Assembly (NCBI GenBank): GCA_963675615.2
Contig: CAXXTD010000001.1
Span: 1,488,001 to 1,552,000, forward strand
Reading direction: 5' to 3'
DNA: 64,000 bases
DNA from: Desulforapulum sp963675615
GTDB lineage: Bacteria; Desulfobacterota; Desulfobacteria; Desulfobacterales; Desulfobacteraceae
Each line of letters starts with the position of its first letter. Positions within the stretch are counted from its first letter, which is position 1. The translations under genes and the position numbers were made by a program. The notes beneath the pieces were generated by a model, which was not told the DNA's origin, ran no database searches, and saw only the letters and a list, made by a program, of their open reading frames with translations. Shown here one piece after another: positions 8,173 through 17,283 of this stretch.

Positions 8173-8925
8173 TTATTTTTTTGCTGGCACAGCCCCTGGA
8201 CTGTCCGTCTTGACCGGGATCAGCTCGTGCTGCCGGAAGGTGATGGAAACCGCATCATATTTGACCAGGGTGGATTTAATGCCCTCGGAGAGGTACTTTC
8301 CGGTCAGGGTGGCTCCACTGATACCGTCCACATAGTTTTCCTGTTCCGATGCCGGCAGGTTGGCCACCTTGCCCTTGGCAATGCCCACCGATACAAACTG
8401 ATTCTGGGCGTTGACGATCTTTTTACCCTTGAAGTTCTTCTGAAACCAGGCGCTTTCAATCTCACCGCCCAGCCCCGGGGTCTCTGAATGGTTGAATATT
8501 GAGAACCCGGACACGGTCTCGCCGTCATCTTCAAAGGCAAGATATCCCTGGATCTTGCCCCACAACCCCCGGCTGTTGATGGGCAGGATATACCCCTTGA
8601 TCCGGCCGTCATCCTTGTACAGGTAGAGATGAAGGGCATTGGGGTCCTCTCGTTCAAGGATTTTTCCCTGGCTGTCCACAATGGCCGCCTCGATATGGGC
8701 GTCATACAGGCGGTTGACCTCTTCTTTTGCAGGCTTCGTTCCGGCCTCGATGAGGTTGGCTGCCCTCAAGAGATTGATCCGTTTGTCAAGGGCAATGTTC
8801 TCCTGCTGAAGCCCCTTTAAACCACTTGCAGCACCACTGATGAGCAGGCTGCAGACAAATGAAACCACCAGGGCAAAACGAACAACATTTTTCCGGCTGT
8901 TTTTATCCGGTCGGGTTTCAGACAT
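8173..8925 (-). CDS. nqrC: Na+-translocating NADH:quinone reductase subunit C
   Basis: A 250-residue subunit with one N-terminal membrane helix (about 15-35) and a periplasmic FMN domain. The flavinylation motif DGISGAT ends at Thr 206, the residue that takes FMN covalently through ApbE-type flavin transferase. I chose ATG 8925 (MSETRPDKN), which has AGAGGA upstream and overlaps the nqrB stop by eight bases. A longer frame begins at 8964 but lies inside nqrB. Confidence 0.95.
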   Translation of the reverse strand: MSETRPDKNSRKNVVRFALVVSFVCSLLISGAASGLKGLQQENIALDKRINLLRAANLIEAGTKPAKEEVNRLYDAHIEAAIVDSQGKILEREDPNALHLYLYKDDGRIKGYILPINSRGLWGKIQGYLAFEDDGETVSGFSIFNHSETPGLGGEIESAWFQKNFKGKKIVNAQNQFVSVGIAKGKVANLPASEQENYVDGISGATLTGKYLSEGIKSTLVKYDAVSITFRQHELIPVKTDSPGAVPAKK

Positions 8926-10078
8926 TGGGAATCCTCTTTGATGTTTTGTATTTGACCACCCCATGGTCGAGCAGGGGGGAGAATACGTTCATGAAAAGAA
9001 TGGCAAGCATGGCCCCTTCGACAAAGGCGGGGTTGACCACCCGAATCACCACCGTAAGAAAACCGATGAGAAAGCCATACACCCATCGCCCGGGATCGGT
9101 GCCAGGTGCCGACACAGGGTCGGTGGCCATAAAGCAGATGCCGAACAAAAAACCGCCGGCACACAGATGGTAGAGAGGACCGGCATGGACCCAGGCGCTG
9201 TCATTGCCCGGGGCAAGATAGAATACAAGGGCCGTTGTCACAAGGCCAATGAGGCCGCCGGCAATGATGCGGAAATTGCCGATCCGGGTGATCACAAGCA
9301 GCCCGCCGCCCAGCAGACAGCACAGGGCAGATGTCTCGCCGATGCTGCCCGGCACGAACCCCATGAAGAGATTGGTCAGGGAAAAACCGGCCTGGGAAAG
9401 GGCCTGGGTGATCGTCCCGCCGTCAACGCCCGTGACGGAAAGGGCCGTGGCACCGGAAACCGCATCCACGGCGTTTGTGCCGGCAACCCAGACGTTCCCG
9501 GACATGGAAACCGGATACGAGAAAAAAACAAAGGCCCGGGCGGTCAGGGCAGGATTGAGAATATTCCGGCCGGTGCCGCCAAAAACCTCTTTACCGATCA
9601 CAACGCCAAAGGAAATACCAAGGGCCACCTGCCACAGCGGAATAGTGGCCGGCAGGGTCAGGGGAAACAACATGCCCGTAACAAAGAACCCCTCGCTGAT
9701 CTTGTGTTTGCGCACAACGGCAAAGAGAATTTCCCAGAAAAACCCCACCCCGTAGGAAACCAGGATGATGGGCAGGACATAACGGGCGCCCAGGGCAACG
9801 CTGGCTGCCACGCCCAGGTGCCGGCCGCCGGCAAGTCCGGACTGGAACCCGGTATTGTACATGCCGAACAGAATCACGGGCAGCAGAGAGACAAGCACCA
9901 CACTCATGTAGCGCTTGAGGTCCAGGTTATCACGGACAAAGGGCATCACCCGGTTCACCGGTGAGGGGTGAAAGAAAACGGTCTTTGCCGCATCAAACAG
10001 GGGTTCAAGTCTGCTGAAACGTCCAGCCCCTGTAAAATGGGGCTCACTCAGGTCAAATATTTTTTTCACGGGGTTCAT
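8918..10078 (-). CDS. nqrB: Na+-translocating NADH:quinone reductase subunit B
   Basis: A 386-residue polytopic subunit that forms the Na+ path and binds riboflavin and covalent FMN. The motif DAVSGAT ends at Thr 211, the expected FMN attachment site. GGTGRNILNPALTARAF and MATDPVSAPGTDPGRW are conserved in NqrB/RnfD. Its ATG overlaps the nqrA stop (ATGA), and the 3' end overlaps nqrC. Confidence 0.96.
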   Translation of the reverse strand: MNPVKKIFDLSEPHFTGAGRFSRLEPLFDAAKTVFFHPSPVNRVMPFVRDNLDLKRYMSVVLVSLLPVILFGMYNTGFQSGLAGGRHLGVAASVALGARYVLPIILVSYGVGFFWEILFAVVRKHKISEGFFVTGMLFPLTLPATIPLWQVALGISFGVVIGKEVFGGTGRNILNPALTARAFVFFSYPVSMSGNVWVAGTNAVDAVSGATALSVTGVDGGTITQALSQAGFSLTNLFMGFVPGSIGETSALCCLLGGGLLVITRIGNFRIIAGGLIGLVTTALVFYLAPGNDSAWVHAGPLYHLCAGGFLFGICFMATDPVSAPGTDPGRWVYGFLIGFLTVVIRVVNPAFVEGAMLAILFMNVFSPLLDHGVVKYKTSKRIPNV

Positions 10079-11403
10079 TGTTTATCCTTATGAAGGGCAT
10101 CCATTCCCTTGCCCAGAATCTGGGCAAGCTCAATCTTGGACGGACAGGCATAGGAACACAGACCGCATTGACAGCAGTCCAGAAGGCCGTAGGCCAGGGC
10201 GTTTTCGATCTCATCGCTCAACAGGGCCTTCATGATAAAGCTGGGCATGAGATCGTTGGGGCAGATGTTCTCGCAATAACTGCAGTTGATGCAGGCCCGC
10301 AACTCTCCGTGGAGGGTGGCGTCCACCTCCTTGGGTTCGTCAAAGAGACAGGAGAGAAAGGTCTTTGAGACGGTGGCCTTGGTCTTTCCCGGGCGCATGA
10401 ACCCGAGCAGTTCTTCTTCGTCCGGGGTGTCGATGATGTTGAGGGTGTTTTCAAAGAATCCCAGATGGTTGTCCGGTGCCACGATCCGGCCGTTGAACCG
10501 GCCCGTGGTGATGAGGCCATTGTCCGGGAAACCGCCGATGAGATCACGCACCGGGGCACCCTGTCGGGTCAGGACATGGGGACGGTGGTCCCTTCCCCGG
10601 GTGACAGTGACGATCTTCTGGGTAGGGTAGCGGCCGGTCATCAGAAATTTTGCCATCATGACCAGATGATCTGCGGCAATGCACCAGGAACTGTTTTCCG
10701 CTGGATCTTTCTTGAGGTGATAGAGAACCACCCCGGGGTTCCAGGCCGGATAGATGTCCGGCACCGTGTGGGTAACCAGGGATTTCACCTCTCCCAGCCG
10801 GTCCAGGCTGCCCTGCTTTACCGTGACAACAACCCTGTTGGACAGACGTTTCAACACTTCAAGGCCAAAATGAAACGCAGTCTGTTCCCGTCCAAACACA
10901 ACACCCGGGTCAGGCGAGAACAGATCGTTGCCCGAAAGGGAAACAATGATCATGGAGGGGGTCTGCCCGGCGTCTGCCGTGTCCTTTGCCGGAAATTGCC
11001 GCAGGGCCTGCCACAGTCCGCCCTTTTTGAGCCGGTCCACAAGTTCCTGACGGGGCAGCCCGGCAAGGGACGGCAGGGAGAGGGATTCAAACTCAACAAA
11101 CGCCTCCTCACCTTCAAGGCCGATCACGACCTCGTTCAATCGCCTGCGTTCGCCGTACACGATTTTCTCGACCACGCCCGTGCCCGGTGAGACATACTGA
11201 ACGGATTGGTCCCGTTTGTCAAGAAACAGCGGAGTCCCGGTCTGGACCCTGTCACCCTCCTTGACCAGGAGTCTGGCCCGGATATGGGGAACATCCATGG
11301 CGGAGAGACCAAGGGTTCTGGGATCGGAAAGCTCAATGATGCCGATATCCGGCATGCCGGCAAGGGGAGTGGTAAATCCTTTGGAAATCTTGATCTTTTC
11401 CAT
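10075..11403 (-). CDS. nqrA: Na+-translocating NADH:quinone reductase subunit A with two 4Fe-4S motifs
   Basis: A 442-residue NqrA/RnfC-family protein. The first 350 residues are NqrA-like: DPRTLGLSAMDVPHIRARL, biotinyl-lipoyl-like VSPGTGVVEKIVYGERRRLN, and GRFNGRIVAPDN. The C-terminal part has two intact CxxCxxCxxxCP motifs, Cys 371/374/377/381 (CINCSYCENICP) and Cys 410/413/416/420 (CQCGLCSYACP). The well-studied Vibrio NqrA has lost most of these cysteines, whereas RnfC keeps them. I chose ATG 11403; a TTG directly before it is in frame but less likely. It is the first gene of the operon, after a 183-base gap behind cysK. Confidence 0.93.
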   Translation of the reverse strand: MEKIKISKGFTTPLAGMPDIGIIELSDPRTLGLSAMDVPHIRARLLVKEGDRVQTGTPLFLDKRDQSVQYVSPGTGVVEKIVYGERRRLNEVVIGLEGEEAFVEFESLSLPSLAGLPRQELVDRLKKGGLWQALRQFPAKDTADAGQTPSMIIVSLSGNDLFSPDPGVVFGREQTAFHFGLEVLKRLSNRVVVTVKQGSLDRLGEVKSLVTHTVPDIYPAWNPGVVLYHLKKDPAENSSWCIAADHLVMMAKFLMTGRYPTQKIVTVTRGRDHRPHVLTRQGAPVRDLIGGFPDNGLITTGRFNGRIVAPDNHLGFFENTLNIIDTPDEEELLGFMRPGKTKATVSKTFLSCLFDEPKEVDATLHGELRACINCSYCENICPNDLMPSFIMKALLSDEIENALAYGLLDCCQCGLCSYACPSKIELAQILGKGMDALHKDKQ

Positions 11404-11586
11404 CAATTCAATTCCATTCGTTAAATATATTTACAACCTGAGTCGGACTTTGGACTATGGGACACTTTACTTAATTCCGCAATCCTGATGAATGAACGGT
11501 GAATCAGTTAAGGTGTCTCCGGAGTTATCTGTTTTGATCATCCTCGCCAGTTTATCAAAAATATCGTTAATATCAACCCTATTGTT

Positions 11587-12516
11587 CTATACCGCGTCAA
11601 TGAAAAGATCGGTACTCAGGTAGCGTTCGCCCGTGTCGGGCAGGATAACCACCATGAGCTTGTCCCTGTTCTCCTCCTTTGAGGCAACATCAACAGCAGC
11701 CTGGATGGCGGCCCCCGACGAGATCCCGCACAGGATACCCTCTTCCCGGGCAATCTGTTTGGCCCGTTTCAGGGCATCGGCGGACGTCACCTGGACGATC
11801 TCGTCCACAAGGGAAAGATCAAGCACCCGGGGAACAAATCCGGCCCCGATGCCCTGGATCTTGTGGGGACCCGGAGTGCCGCCGGACAGGACCGGAGACT
11901 CGGCAGGCTCCACGGCAACGGCCCTGAACGATTGCCGCCGCTGCTTGATGACCCCGGAGACACCGGTAATGGTGCCGCCGGTACCCACACCTGCCACCAG
12001 GATGTCGATTTTTCCGTCGGTGTCGATCCAGATTTCTTCGGCCGTGGTCCTGCCATGGACGGCCGGGTTGGCAGGATTGGAAAACTGGTCGGGCATGAAC
12101 GCGTTGTCGGTTTCAGCCACAATGGCCCTGGCCTTTTCAACGGCACCCTTCATGCCAAGGGGGCCCGGAGTCAACACCAGGGTTGCCCCCAGGTGTTTCA
12201 ACAGCTTGCGTCGCTCCACGCTCATGGTTTCAGGCATGGTGAGAATCAGCTTCAACCCCTTGACCGCCGCTGTAAAGGCAAGGGCAATACCGGTATTCCC
12301 GCTGGTCGGCTCCACAATGACCGTGTTCCGGGTGATGCGCCCCTCTTGTTCAGCCGCCTCGATCATGGCCACACCGATGCGATCCTTGATACTGCCCATG
12401 GGGTTGTACGCCTCGACCTTTCCCAGAATCGTTGCATGGCATCGCGCACTCAGGGCCTTTAAATGGACAAGGGGCGTACACCCCCAGCCCTTTGTCATAT
12501 CAGATAGAATATTCAT
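11587..12516 (-). CDS. cysK: Cysteine synthase A (O-acetylserine sulfhydrylase)
   Basis: A 309-residue PLP enzyme that makes cysteine from O-acetylserine and sulfide. It has the PLP lysine in NPMGSIKDRIG, EPTSGNTGIALA and GVGTGGTITGV, and ends near GISSGAAIQAA and PDTGERYLSTDLF. ATG 12516 follows an excellent ribosome site (AGGAGAGGG) and gives the usual N terminus; an in-frame extension upstream lies inside cysE. It overlaps cysE by 17 bases, so acetylserine production and use are coupled. Confidence 0.95.
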   Translation of the reverse strand: MNILSDMTKGWGCTPLVHLKALSARCHATILGKVEAYNPMGSIKDRIGVAMIEAAEQEGRITRNTVIVEPTSGNTGIALAFTAAVKGLKLILTMPETMSVERRKLLKHLGATLVLTPGPLGMKGAVEKARAIVAETDNAFMPDQFSNPANPAVHGRTTAEEIWIDTDGKIDILVAGVGTGGTITGVSGVIKQRRQSFRAVAVEPAESPVLSGGTPGPHKIQGIGAGFVPRVLDLSLVDEIVQVTSADALKRAKQIAREEGILCGISSGAAIQAAVDVASKEENRDKLMVVILPDTGERYLSTDLFIDAV

Positions 12517-13477
12517 TTTCCCTCTCCTTGTACCGGTAAATGAGCCGGGGTGTTTCAATAAAGACCTTGGTATCGGCGGGGATGGATTCGGTGATCCAGA
12601 CATTTCCACCGATGACCGACCCCCTGCCAATGGTTGTCTGTCCCCCGAGGATGGTGGCACCGGAATAGACGATCACATCGTCCTCGATGGTGGGGTGGCG
12701 CTTCTTGCCCTTGAGGCTCTTACCCGAACCCGGCGGCAGGGAAAGGGCACCAATGGTGACGTTCTGATAGACCCTGACGTTGTCGCCGATGATGCTGGTC
12801 TCGCCAATGACAATGCCCGTGCCGTGGTCGATGACAAAACGCCGCCCGATGCGGGCCCCGGGGTGGATATCAATACCGGTCAGGCTGTGGGCATGCTCGG
12901 ACATGATCCGCGGCAGCTGGGGAATCTGAAGCTGATACAGGATATGGGCGATCCGGTATACCGTGATGGCAAAGAGCCCGGGATAGCTGAAGATCACCTC
13001 GTCATGGCTTTTGGCTGCCGGATCACCGTCATAGGCCCCCCTGACATCCTCGGCAAGGGCCTGTCTGAGTTCGGGCACCCTTTTAATGACGGCCAGGGCC
13101 GCCTCCTGCCCACTTTTCTCACATTCAGAGCAGGCCTGTCCATACCGCAGGCAGTCATGGCGCATGACGTGCACAATCTGCTCGGAAAGGATGTCGTGGA
13201 GCTCTGAAATGTTCTGGCCCATGCAGTAGGCAAGATTGGCGGCATCGAGCTTTTTTTTCGAAAAATAACCGGGAAACAGAACCTCCCTGAACGTGTCCAC
13301 CATGGCCTTGACCGAGGTGGAAAAATGGATGGGCTCATCCCCGATGTGGGCAAAGCAGGTTTCATCATCCATGGTGGCAAGGATGGATTCAATCACATGG
13401 GGAAGTTTTTCCCTGTGCTCGGATATGAGCAGATTTCCACTCTTGCACGCTGCGTCGTTTGGGTTGAGGATCTCCAT
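12500..13477 (-). CDS. cysE: Serine O-acetyltransferase
   Basis: A 325-residue serine acetyltransferase. It has a long N-terminal helical part, then a left-handed beta-helix with hexapeptide repeats: GIDIHPGARIGRRFVIDHG and TGIVIGETSIIGDNVRVYQ, with catalytic His in VIDHGTG, then a KGKKRHPTIEDDVIVYSG segment. The length and the C-rich insert (CLRYGQACSECEKSG) match the longer EpsC/SAT form. ATG 13477 has AAAGGAG seven bases upstream and is preferred over an in-frame start at 13501. It forms an operon with cysK. Confidence 0.93.
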   Translation of the reverse strand: MEILNPNDAACKSGNLLISEHREKLPHVIESILATMDDETCFAHIGDEPIHFSTSVKAMVDTFREVLFPGYFSKKKLDAANLAYCMGQNISELHDILSEQIVHVMRHDCLRYGQACSECEKSGQEAALAVIKRVPELRQALAEDVRGAYDGDPAAKSHDEVIFSYPGLFAITVYRIAHILYQLQIPQLPRIMSEHAHSLTGIDIHPGARIGRRFVIDHGTGIVIGETSIIGDNVRVYQNVTIGALSLPPGSGKSLKGKKRHPTIEDDVIVYSGATILGGQTTIGRGSVIGGNVWITESIPADTKVFIETPRLIYRYKERENEYSI

Positions 13478-13512
13478 TGTCGGCTCCTTTAAAATTGGCA
13501 TAATAGAAAATT

Positions 13513-13539
13513 ACTATACCACAATGTAGTCATTGTCAA
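13513..13539 (-). promoter_or_regulatory. Candidate sigma-70 promoter for cysE-cysK
   Basis: On the minus strand a perfect TTGACA (13539-13534) precedes TATAGT (13518-13513). The spacer is 15 bases, short of the ideal 17; TAGTAA two bases further gives a 17-base spacer. It sits 36 bases upstream of the cysE ATG, in the gap behind the ferritin-like gene. Confidence 0.45.
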
Positions 13540-13562
13540 GCCGGACAGGAAAGCGTCCCGGG

Positions 13563-14063
13563 TCAGTCCTCCATATCCTTTTCCATAAAATTGAACCAGT
13601 GCCCGCTGCCGGTGGCATGATCCAGCTGAACCTGAACCACTTCCACATGGCGCTGCTCGATCTCATAAAATTTCTTGAGCACCTCCCGGATCCGGCCCTG
13701 GGAATTTTCACAGGCTTTTTTGTAAAAGCGGCTGGTTTCAATCTCAAGCCCCAGGGCAGCGTTGAGGACCCGCTTGACATCACCGAGCATCCGTTCCGGG
13801 ATCTGCGCCTTCATTTGCCTGCCTCCCCCTTCAACCGGTGGCGGGATGACAAATTTCAGGCTTTCAATGTCAATCTCCCTTTCCCGGGCCAACAGATCCA
13901 GCCCGTGTTCCAGAAAATCGATGTGGGACTGCTCATCATCGGCCAGGGCCTTGAAAATGGATTTTCCCCTGTCATCGTCAATGGTGCCTACTGCTGACAA
14001 ATAAAGGTCCCGAATTTTTCTTTCATGGGTCAACGCATTTTTAAAAATGTCCTGGGAATTCAT
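13563..14063 (-). CDS. Ferritin-like diiron protein (rubrerythrin-type, no rubredoxin domain)
   Basis: A 166-residue four-helix-bundle protein. Diiron-type ligands appear in order: ERKIRDLYL near residue 14, DEQSHIDFLEHG (ExxH-like) near 43, EIETSRFYKKA near 107 and EIEQRHVEVV (ExxH) near 135. There is no CxxC rubredoxin tail. Members of this superfamily handle peroxide or store iron, and this one may play an oxygen-defence role. ATG 14063 has a GGAGG-type site upstream. It precedes cysE on the same strand, with 85 bases between them. Confidence 0.85.
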   Translation of the reverse strand: MNSQDIFKNALTHERKIRDLYLSAVGTIDDDRGKSIFKALADDEQSHIDFLEHGLDLLAREREIDIESLKFVIPPPVEGGGRQMKAQIPERMLGDVKRVLNAALGLEIETSRFYKKACENSQGRIREVLKKFYEIEQRHVEVVQVQLDHATGSGHWFNFMEKDMED

Positions 14064-14190
14064 ATTGCCTCCTTGTTCGGACCATTCCGGCCATTGCCCA
14101 CGGTCCGATTAACAATATCCTGGCTATTTGACATCAACTCAACGGACCAACTGCTTTAAATGGCGCGAACCCATGGAACTCGCGATACAG

Positions 14191-14215
14191 ACATGGGAGA
14201 GTCGCCATCCCATGT
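14191..14215. repeat. Perfect 8-base inverted repeat in the gap upstream of tatD
   Basis: ACATGGGA and TCCCATGT pair perfectly around a nine-base loop. It lies in the 280-base divergent gap between the ferritin-like gene and tatD. No T-run follows on either strand, so it is not a standard intrinsic terminator. It could be an operator or an RNA hairpin; nothing else decides this. Confidence 0.4.
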
Positions 14216-14343
14216 ATATAGCACGGATCCGGACTCTTCACACCTTTATTATAATCAGGCTCCATATCCATGTTGGCCTTGATCTTGGCAGTGTTCTCCT
14301 GTAAGAATAAATGCTTTACCGTTTATATGAGGAGAACTAAACC

Positions 14344-15138
14344 ATGCGGCTATTTGACAGCCATTGCCATATTAACGACCCCTGTTTTGACGAAGATTTT
14401 GACCCGATGCTCGAACGTGCCGACACGGCCGGGGTCAAGGCCATGATGATAGCCGGCGTCAGTGTTGAAACCGCCCAAAAGGCCATCGGCCTTGCCCGAA
14501 TCCACAACCACATCTATACCGCCGTGGGCATCCATCCCCATGATGCTGAAGCGTGCACCCCCCGGACCATGGAGACCCTCAAGGGTCTGGCCCAAAACGA
14601 CTGTGTCAGGGCCTGGGGGGAAATCGGCCTGGACTTCAACCGCATGCACTCGCCGGCCAGGGTCCAGGAGCTCTGGTTTGAAACCCAGATGGCCGCAGCC
14701 GACGAACTCGGCCTGCCAATGATCTTCCATGAACGCGACTCCATGGGGCGATTCCAGGAGATGGTACAGGGCTTTGGCTTCAAGAATCCCCGGGGCGTTG
14801 TCCACTGCTTTTCCGGAACAAAACAAGAGATGTTCAGCTATCTTGACCTGGGTCTGCACATCGGCATCACCGGCATCCTTACCATCCAGCAGCGGGGGGC
14901 CGAACTTCGCAGACTGGCCCCCATGATCCCAGAGGATCGCATCCTCATCGAGACCGACGCCCCCTACCTCACCCCTGCCCCCCCGAAGAACAAGGTGCGT
15001 CGAAACGAACCCGCCTTTGTGAAATTTGTCATGGAACGGCTGGCCGGGGTAAGAGGTGAGGAAATTGAAACCCTGTCTGAAACCGTGTGGAACAACACCT
15101 GCAGACTCTACGGGGTTGACGGCGCTATCGGGTCATGA
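14344..15138 (+). CDS. tatD: TatD family metal-dependent DNase/hydrolase
   Basis: A 264-residue TIM-barrel hydrolase starting MRLFDSHCHIND with metal ligands His 7 and His 9. It continues with GIHPHDAE, WGEIGLDFNRMHSPARVQ (metal-bridging Glu), MIFHERDS, GVVHCFSGTKQEM and LIETDAPYLTP, the canonical TatD sequence motifs in order. TatD proteins are Mg2+-dependent 3'-5' exonucleases/DNases. The ATG follows GAGGAG. Its end overlaps the VWA gene on the other strand by 14 bases. Confidence 0.93.
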   Translation: MRLFDSHCHINDPCFDEDFDPMLERADTAGVKAMMIAGVSVETAQKAIGLARIHNHIYTAVGIHPHDAEACTPRTMETLKGLAQNDCVRAWGEIGLDFNRMHSPARVQELWFETQMAAADELGLPMIFHERDSMGRFQEMVQGFGFKNPRGVVHCFSGTKQEMFSYLDLGLHIGITGILTIQQRGAELRRLAPMIPEDRILIETDAPYLTPAPPKNKVRRNEPAFVKFVMERLAGVRGEEIETLSETVWNNTCRLYGVDGAIGS

Positions 15139-16315
15139 GACGGGTGACCGCCTTTTCAAGCCCGTCCAGGGAAAGCTCGAACATGGGAAAAACCGAGGAA
15201 ATGGCCATGATGGAATGGGTATACCCCCACATGGACTCCTGCACGGGATTGAGCCACACCGAATGGGCAAAGGTTTCAGCGATAAAACGCAGCCGTTCGA
15301 TGCTGGGTTTGCCGCTCCTGCCGCCGATGTGGATGGAACCGTCGGCAGCCATGAGCTCATAGGGTGCCATGCTGGCATCCCCGACAACAATGAACCGGGT
15401 CTCGGGATCCCGCCGGGTAAAGTCATCGATCCTCAAGGGCTTCCGGTACCGCTGGGGGTCTTCCCACACATGATCGTAAATGGTGTTGTGGAAAAACACC
15501 GTCTTGACCTCCTTGAACTGGGCCCTGGCATAGTCAAACAGGGTCTGAACCACGGTGATGTAGGGATCCATGGACCAGCCCCCGTTGTCAATGGCAAGGA
15601 TGATCTTGAGGCGATCCCTCATGGAGCGGTCAAATACGAGCTCAATCTCACCGGCGTTCTTCATGGTCCGGTAGATGGTGTCGTCGATGTTGATCTCGTC
15701 CCTGGGACCGGTGGGCACCATGTTGCGAAGCCGTTTTAAAGCTTCCCCCACCATGGCCTGGGTCAGCGGCCCCCTGGCGGAGTAGTCCCTGTAGCGACGC
15801 TCGTTGGCAACCTTTACGGCCGACCGGTTCCGGGACTCTCCCCCGACCCGCATGCCGCCGGGGTGGTAGCCAGAATGGCCCACCGGGGAAGTACCGCCTG
15901 TACCGATCCATTTGTTTCCGCCCTCATGGCGGCCCTCCTGGTCCTTGAGGCGCTGCTTGAAATAGTCGATGAGTTCGTCCGGGGTGAGATCGGCAAGCTT
16001 GGACGGGTCCACCCCAAGGGCGCTGGCCAGCTGTTTGGGATTTTTCAGCCATTCGTCGAGCATGGCCCTTGCCACCTCGTCAATCTCAAACCCACTGCTG
16101 TCGGGAAGTGCTACCCCTTCAAAACAGAAGGCGAACACCTGGTCGTAAAGGTCAAAATAGCGTTCGCTCTTGACCAGAACGGCCCGGGCCGTGGTGTAAA
16201 AATCGTCCAGTGTTGCGACAAGCCCCCTGTCCAGGGCCTTTTGAAGGGTTAAAAAAGCCGTGGGCGATACAGGAACCCCCACCTCCTTGAGCTTGTAGAA
16301 AAACGATATGAACAT
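15125..16315 (-). CDS. VWA domain protein of the CoxE-like family
   Basis: A 396-residue protein beginning MFISFFYKLKEVGVPVSPTA, with a helical N-terminal half and a von Willebrand A domain in the C-terminal half. The usual MIDAS DxSxS is replaced by DNGGWSMDPYI, a variant seen in CoxE-like proteins, so metal binding at this site may be altered. A TPVGHSGYHPGGMRVGGES-like glycine-rich stretch joins the parts. It lies 110 bases downstream of the MoxR ATPase gene on the same strand; MoxR-VWA pairs act as chaperones that insert metals or remodel a client complex. The client is not evident here. ATG 16315 has GGAGGGG upstream. Confidence 0.88.
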   Translation of the reverse strand: MFISFFYKLKEVGVPVSPTAFLTLQKALDRGLVATLDDFYTTARAVLVKSERYFDLYDQVFAFCFEGVALPDSSGFEIDEVARAMLDEWLKNPKQLASALGVDPSKLADLTPDELIDYFKQRLKDQEGRHEGGNKWIGTGGTSPVGHSGYHPGGMRVGGESRNRSAVKVANERRYRDYSARGPLTQAMVGEALKRLRNMVPTGPRDEINIDDTIYRTMKNAGEIELVFDRSMRDRLKIILAIDNGGWSMDPYITVVQTLFDYARAQFKEVKTVFFHNTIYDHVWEDPQRYRKPLRIDDFTRRDPETRFIVVGDASMAPYELMAADGSIHIGGRSGKPSIERLRFIAETFAHSVWLNPVQESMWGYTHSIMAISSVFPMFELSLDGLEKAVTRLMTR

Positions 16316-16425
16316 GGTCCAGCCCCTCCATCCTTGAATCGGAAACCCCCACCAGGGTGTCGCCATTTGCCGAGCTTGATAATTTACTGTGGCCGGAACA
16401 AGACAGCCTGGACCGGCCATGGCAG

Positions 16426-17283
16426 TCAGAAAAGCCGTCTCCTCGGGGTGATGCTTCTCGCCCGGTCATAGTCCGGGCTCTTCTTGAACAATACCCCGAG
16501 AAAGGGCAGCTCTCCCTTGACAAGGTCCCTGGACTTGAAGTCCGGGTCGGCATTTAAAGCACGGATCCAGTTGATCAGTTCCCGGGTCGCCGGCTTTTTT
16601 TCGACCCCGTCCAGCTCCCGCATGGTGAAAAATGCATTGATGGCGTTTTCAGCAAGATTTTTGTCGATTTCGGGAAAATGGATGTCAATGATCTTTCTCA
16701 TCATCTTTGGATCGGGAAAGGCAATGTGGTGGAAATTGCACCGCCCCAGGAACGGATCGGACAGGTCCTTTTTGGCGTTTGATGTGATGATGATCACCGG
16801 CCGGTTCACGGCCTTGATGGTCTGGTCGGTCTCAATGATGTCAAACTGCATCTGGTCGAGCACATCCAGCATGTCATCCTGGAAATCGGTATCGGCCTTG
16901 TCGATCTCGTCGATCAGGAGAACGCAGCGCATGGGCGAGGTAAAGGCCTGGCCGATCTTGCCCATCTTGATGTAATCATCAATGTTGCTTACCTCCCGCA
17001 TGGAATCGCCAAAGCGGCTGTCGTTGAGACGGGTCAGGGTGTCGTACTGGTAAAGGGCCTCAATGAGCTTCATGCTGGATTTCACATTGAGCACGATCAG
17101 GGGCATGTCCAGGCTTTCGGCAATGGCATGGGCCAGCATGGTCTTGCCCGTTCCAGGCTCGCCCTTGAGAAGAAGCGGCATCTCAAGGGCCATGGAAACG
17201 TTGACGATTCCTGCAAGTTCGCTGTCAAGCACATATTTGGTGGCACCGGAAAATCGCGTATTTGACGGGCTGTTGTGTGTCAT
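16426..17283 (-). CDS. MoxR family AAA+ ATPase
   Basis: A 285-residue AAA+ ATPase beginning MTHNSPSNTRF. It has Walker A GEPGTGKTM near residue 46, Walker B in VLLIDEIDKADT, the sensor-1 region VIIITSNAKKDLSDPFL and an arginine finger candidate in FLGRCNFHHIAFP. It pairs with the downstream VWA gene. ATG 17283 has AGGAG five bases upstream, so I rejected a long upstream extension in the same frame. Confidence 0.92.
   Translation of the reverse strand: MTHNSPSNTRFSGATKYVLDSELAGIVNVSMALEMPLLLKGEPGTGKTMLAHAIAESLDMPLIVLNVKSSMKLIEALYQYDTLTRLNDSRFGDSMREVSNIDDYIKMGKIGQAFTSPMRCVLLIDEIDKADTDFQDDMLDVLDQMQFDIIETDQTIKAVNRPVIIITSNAKKDLSDPFLGRCNFHHIAFPDPKMMRKIIDIHFPEIDKNLAENAINAFFTMRELDGVEKKPATRELINWIRALNADPDFKSRDLVKGELPFLGVLFKKSPDYDRARSITPRRRLF

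Noticed and set aside
8963..9964. 333-residue plus-strand frame
   Set aside because: It lies wholly opposite nqrB, which has all family motifs; the composition is that of a complementary-strand shadow.
11633..13207. 524-residue plus-strand frame
   Set aside because: It spans the reverse of both cysK and cysE and their junction; no domain is recognisable.
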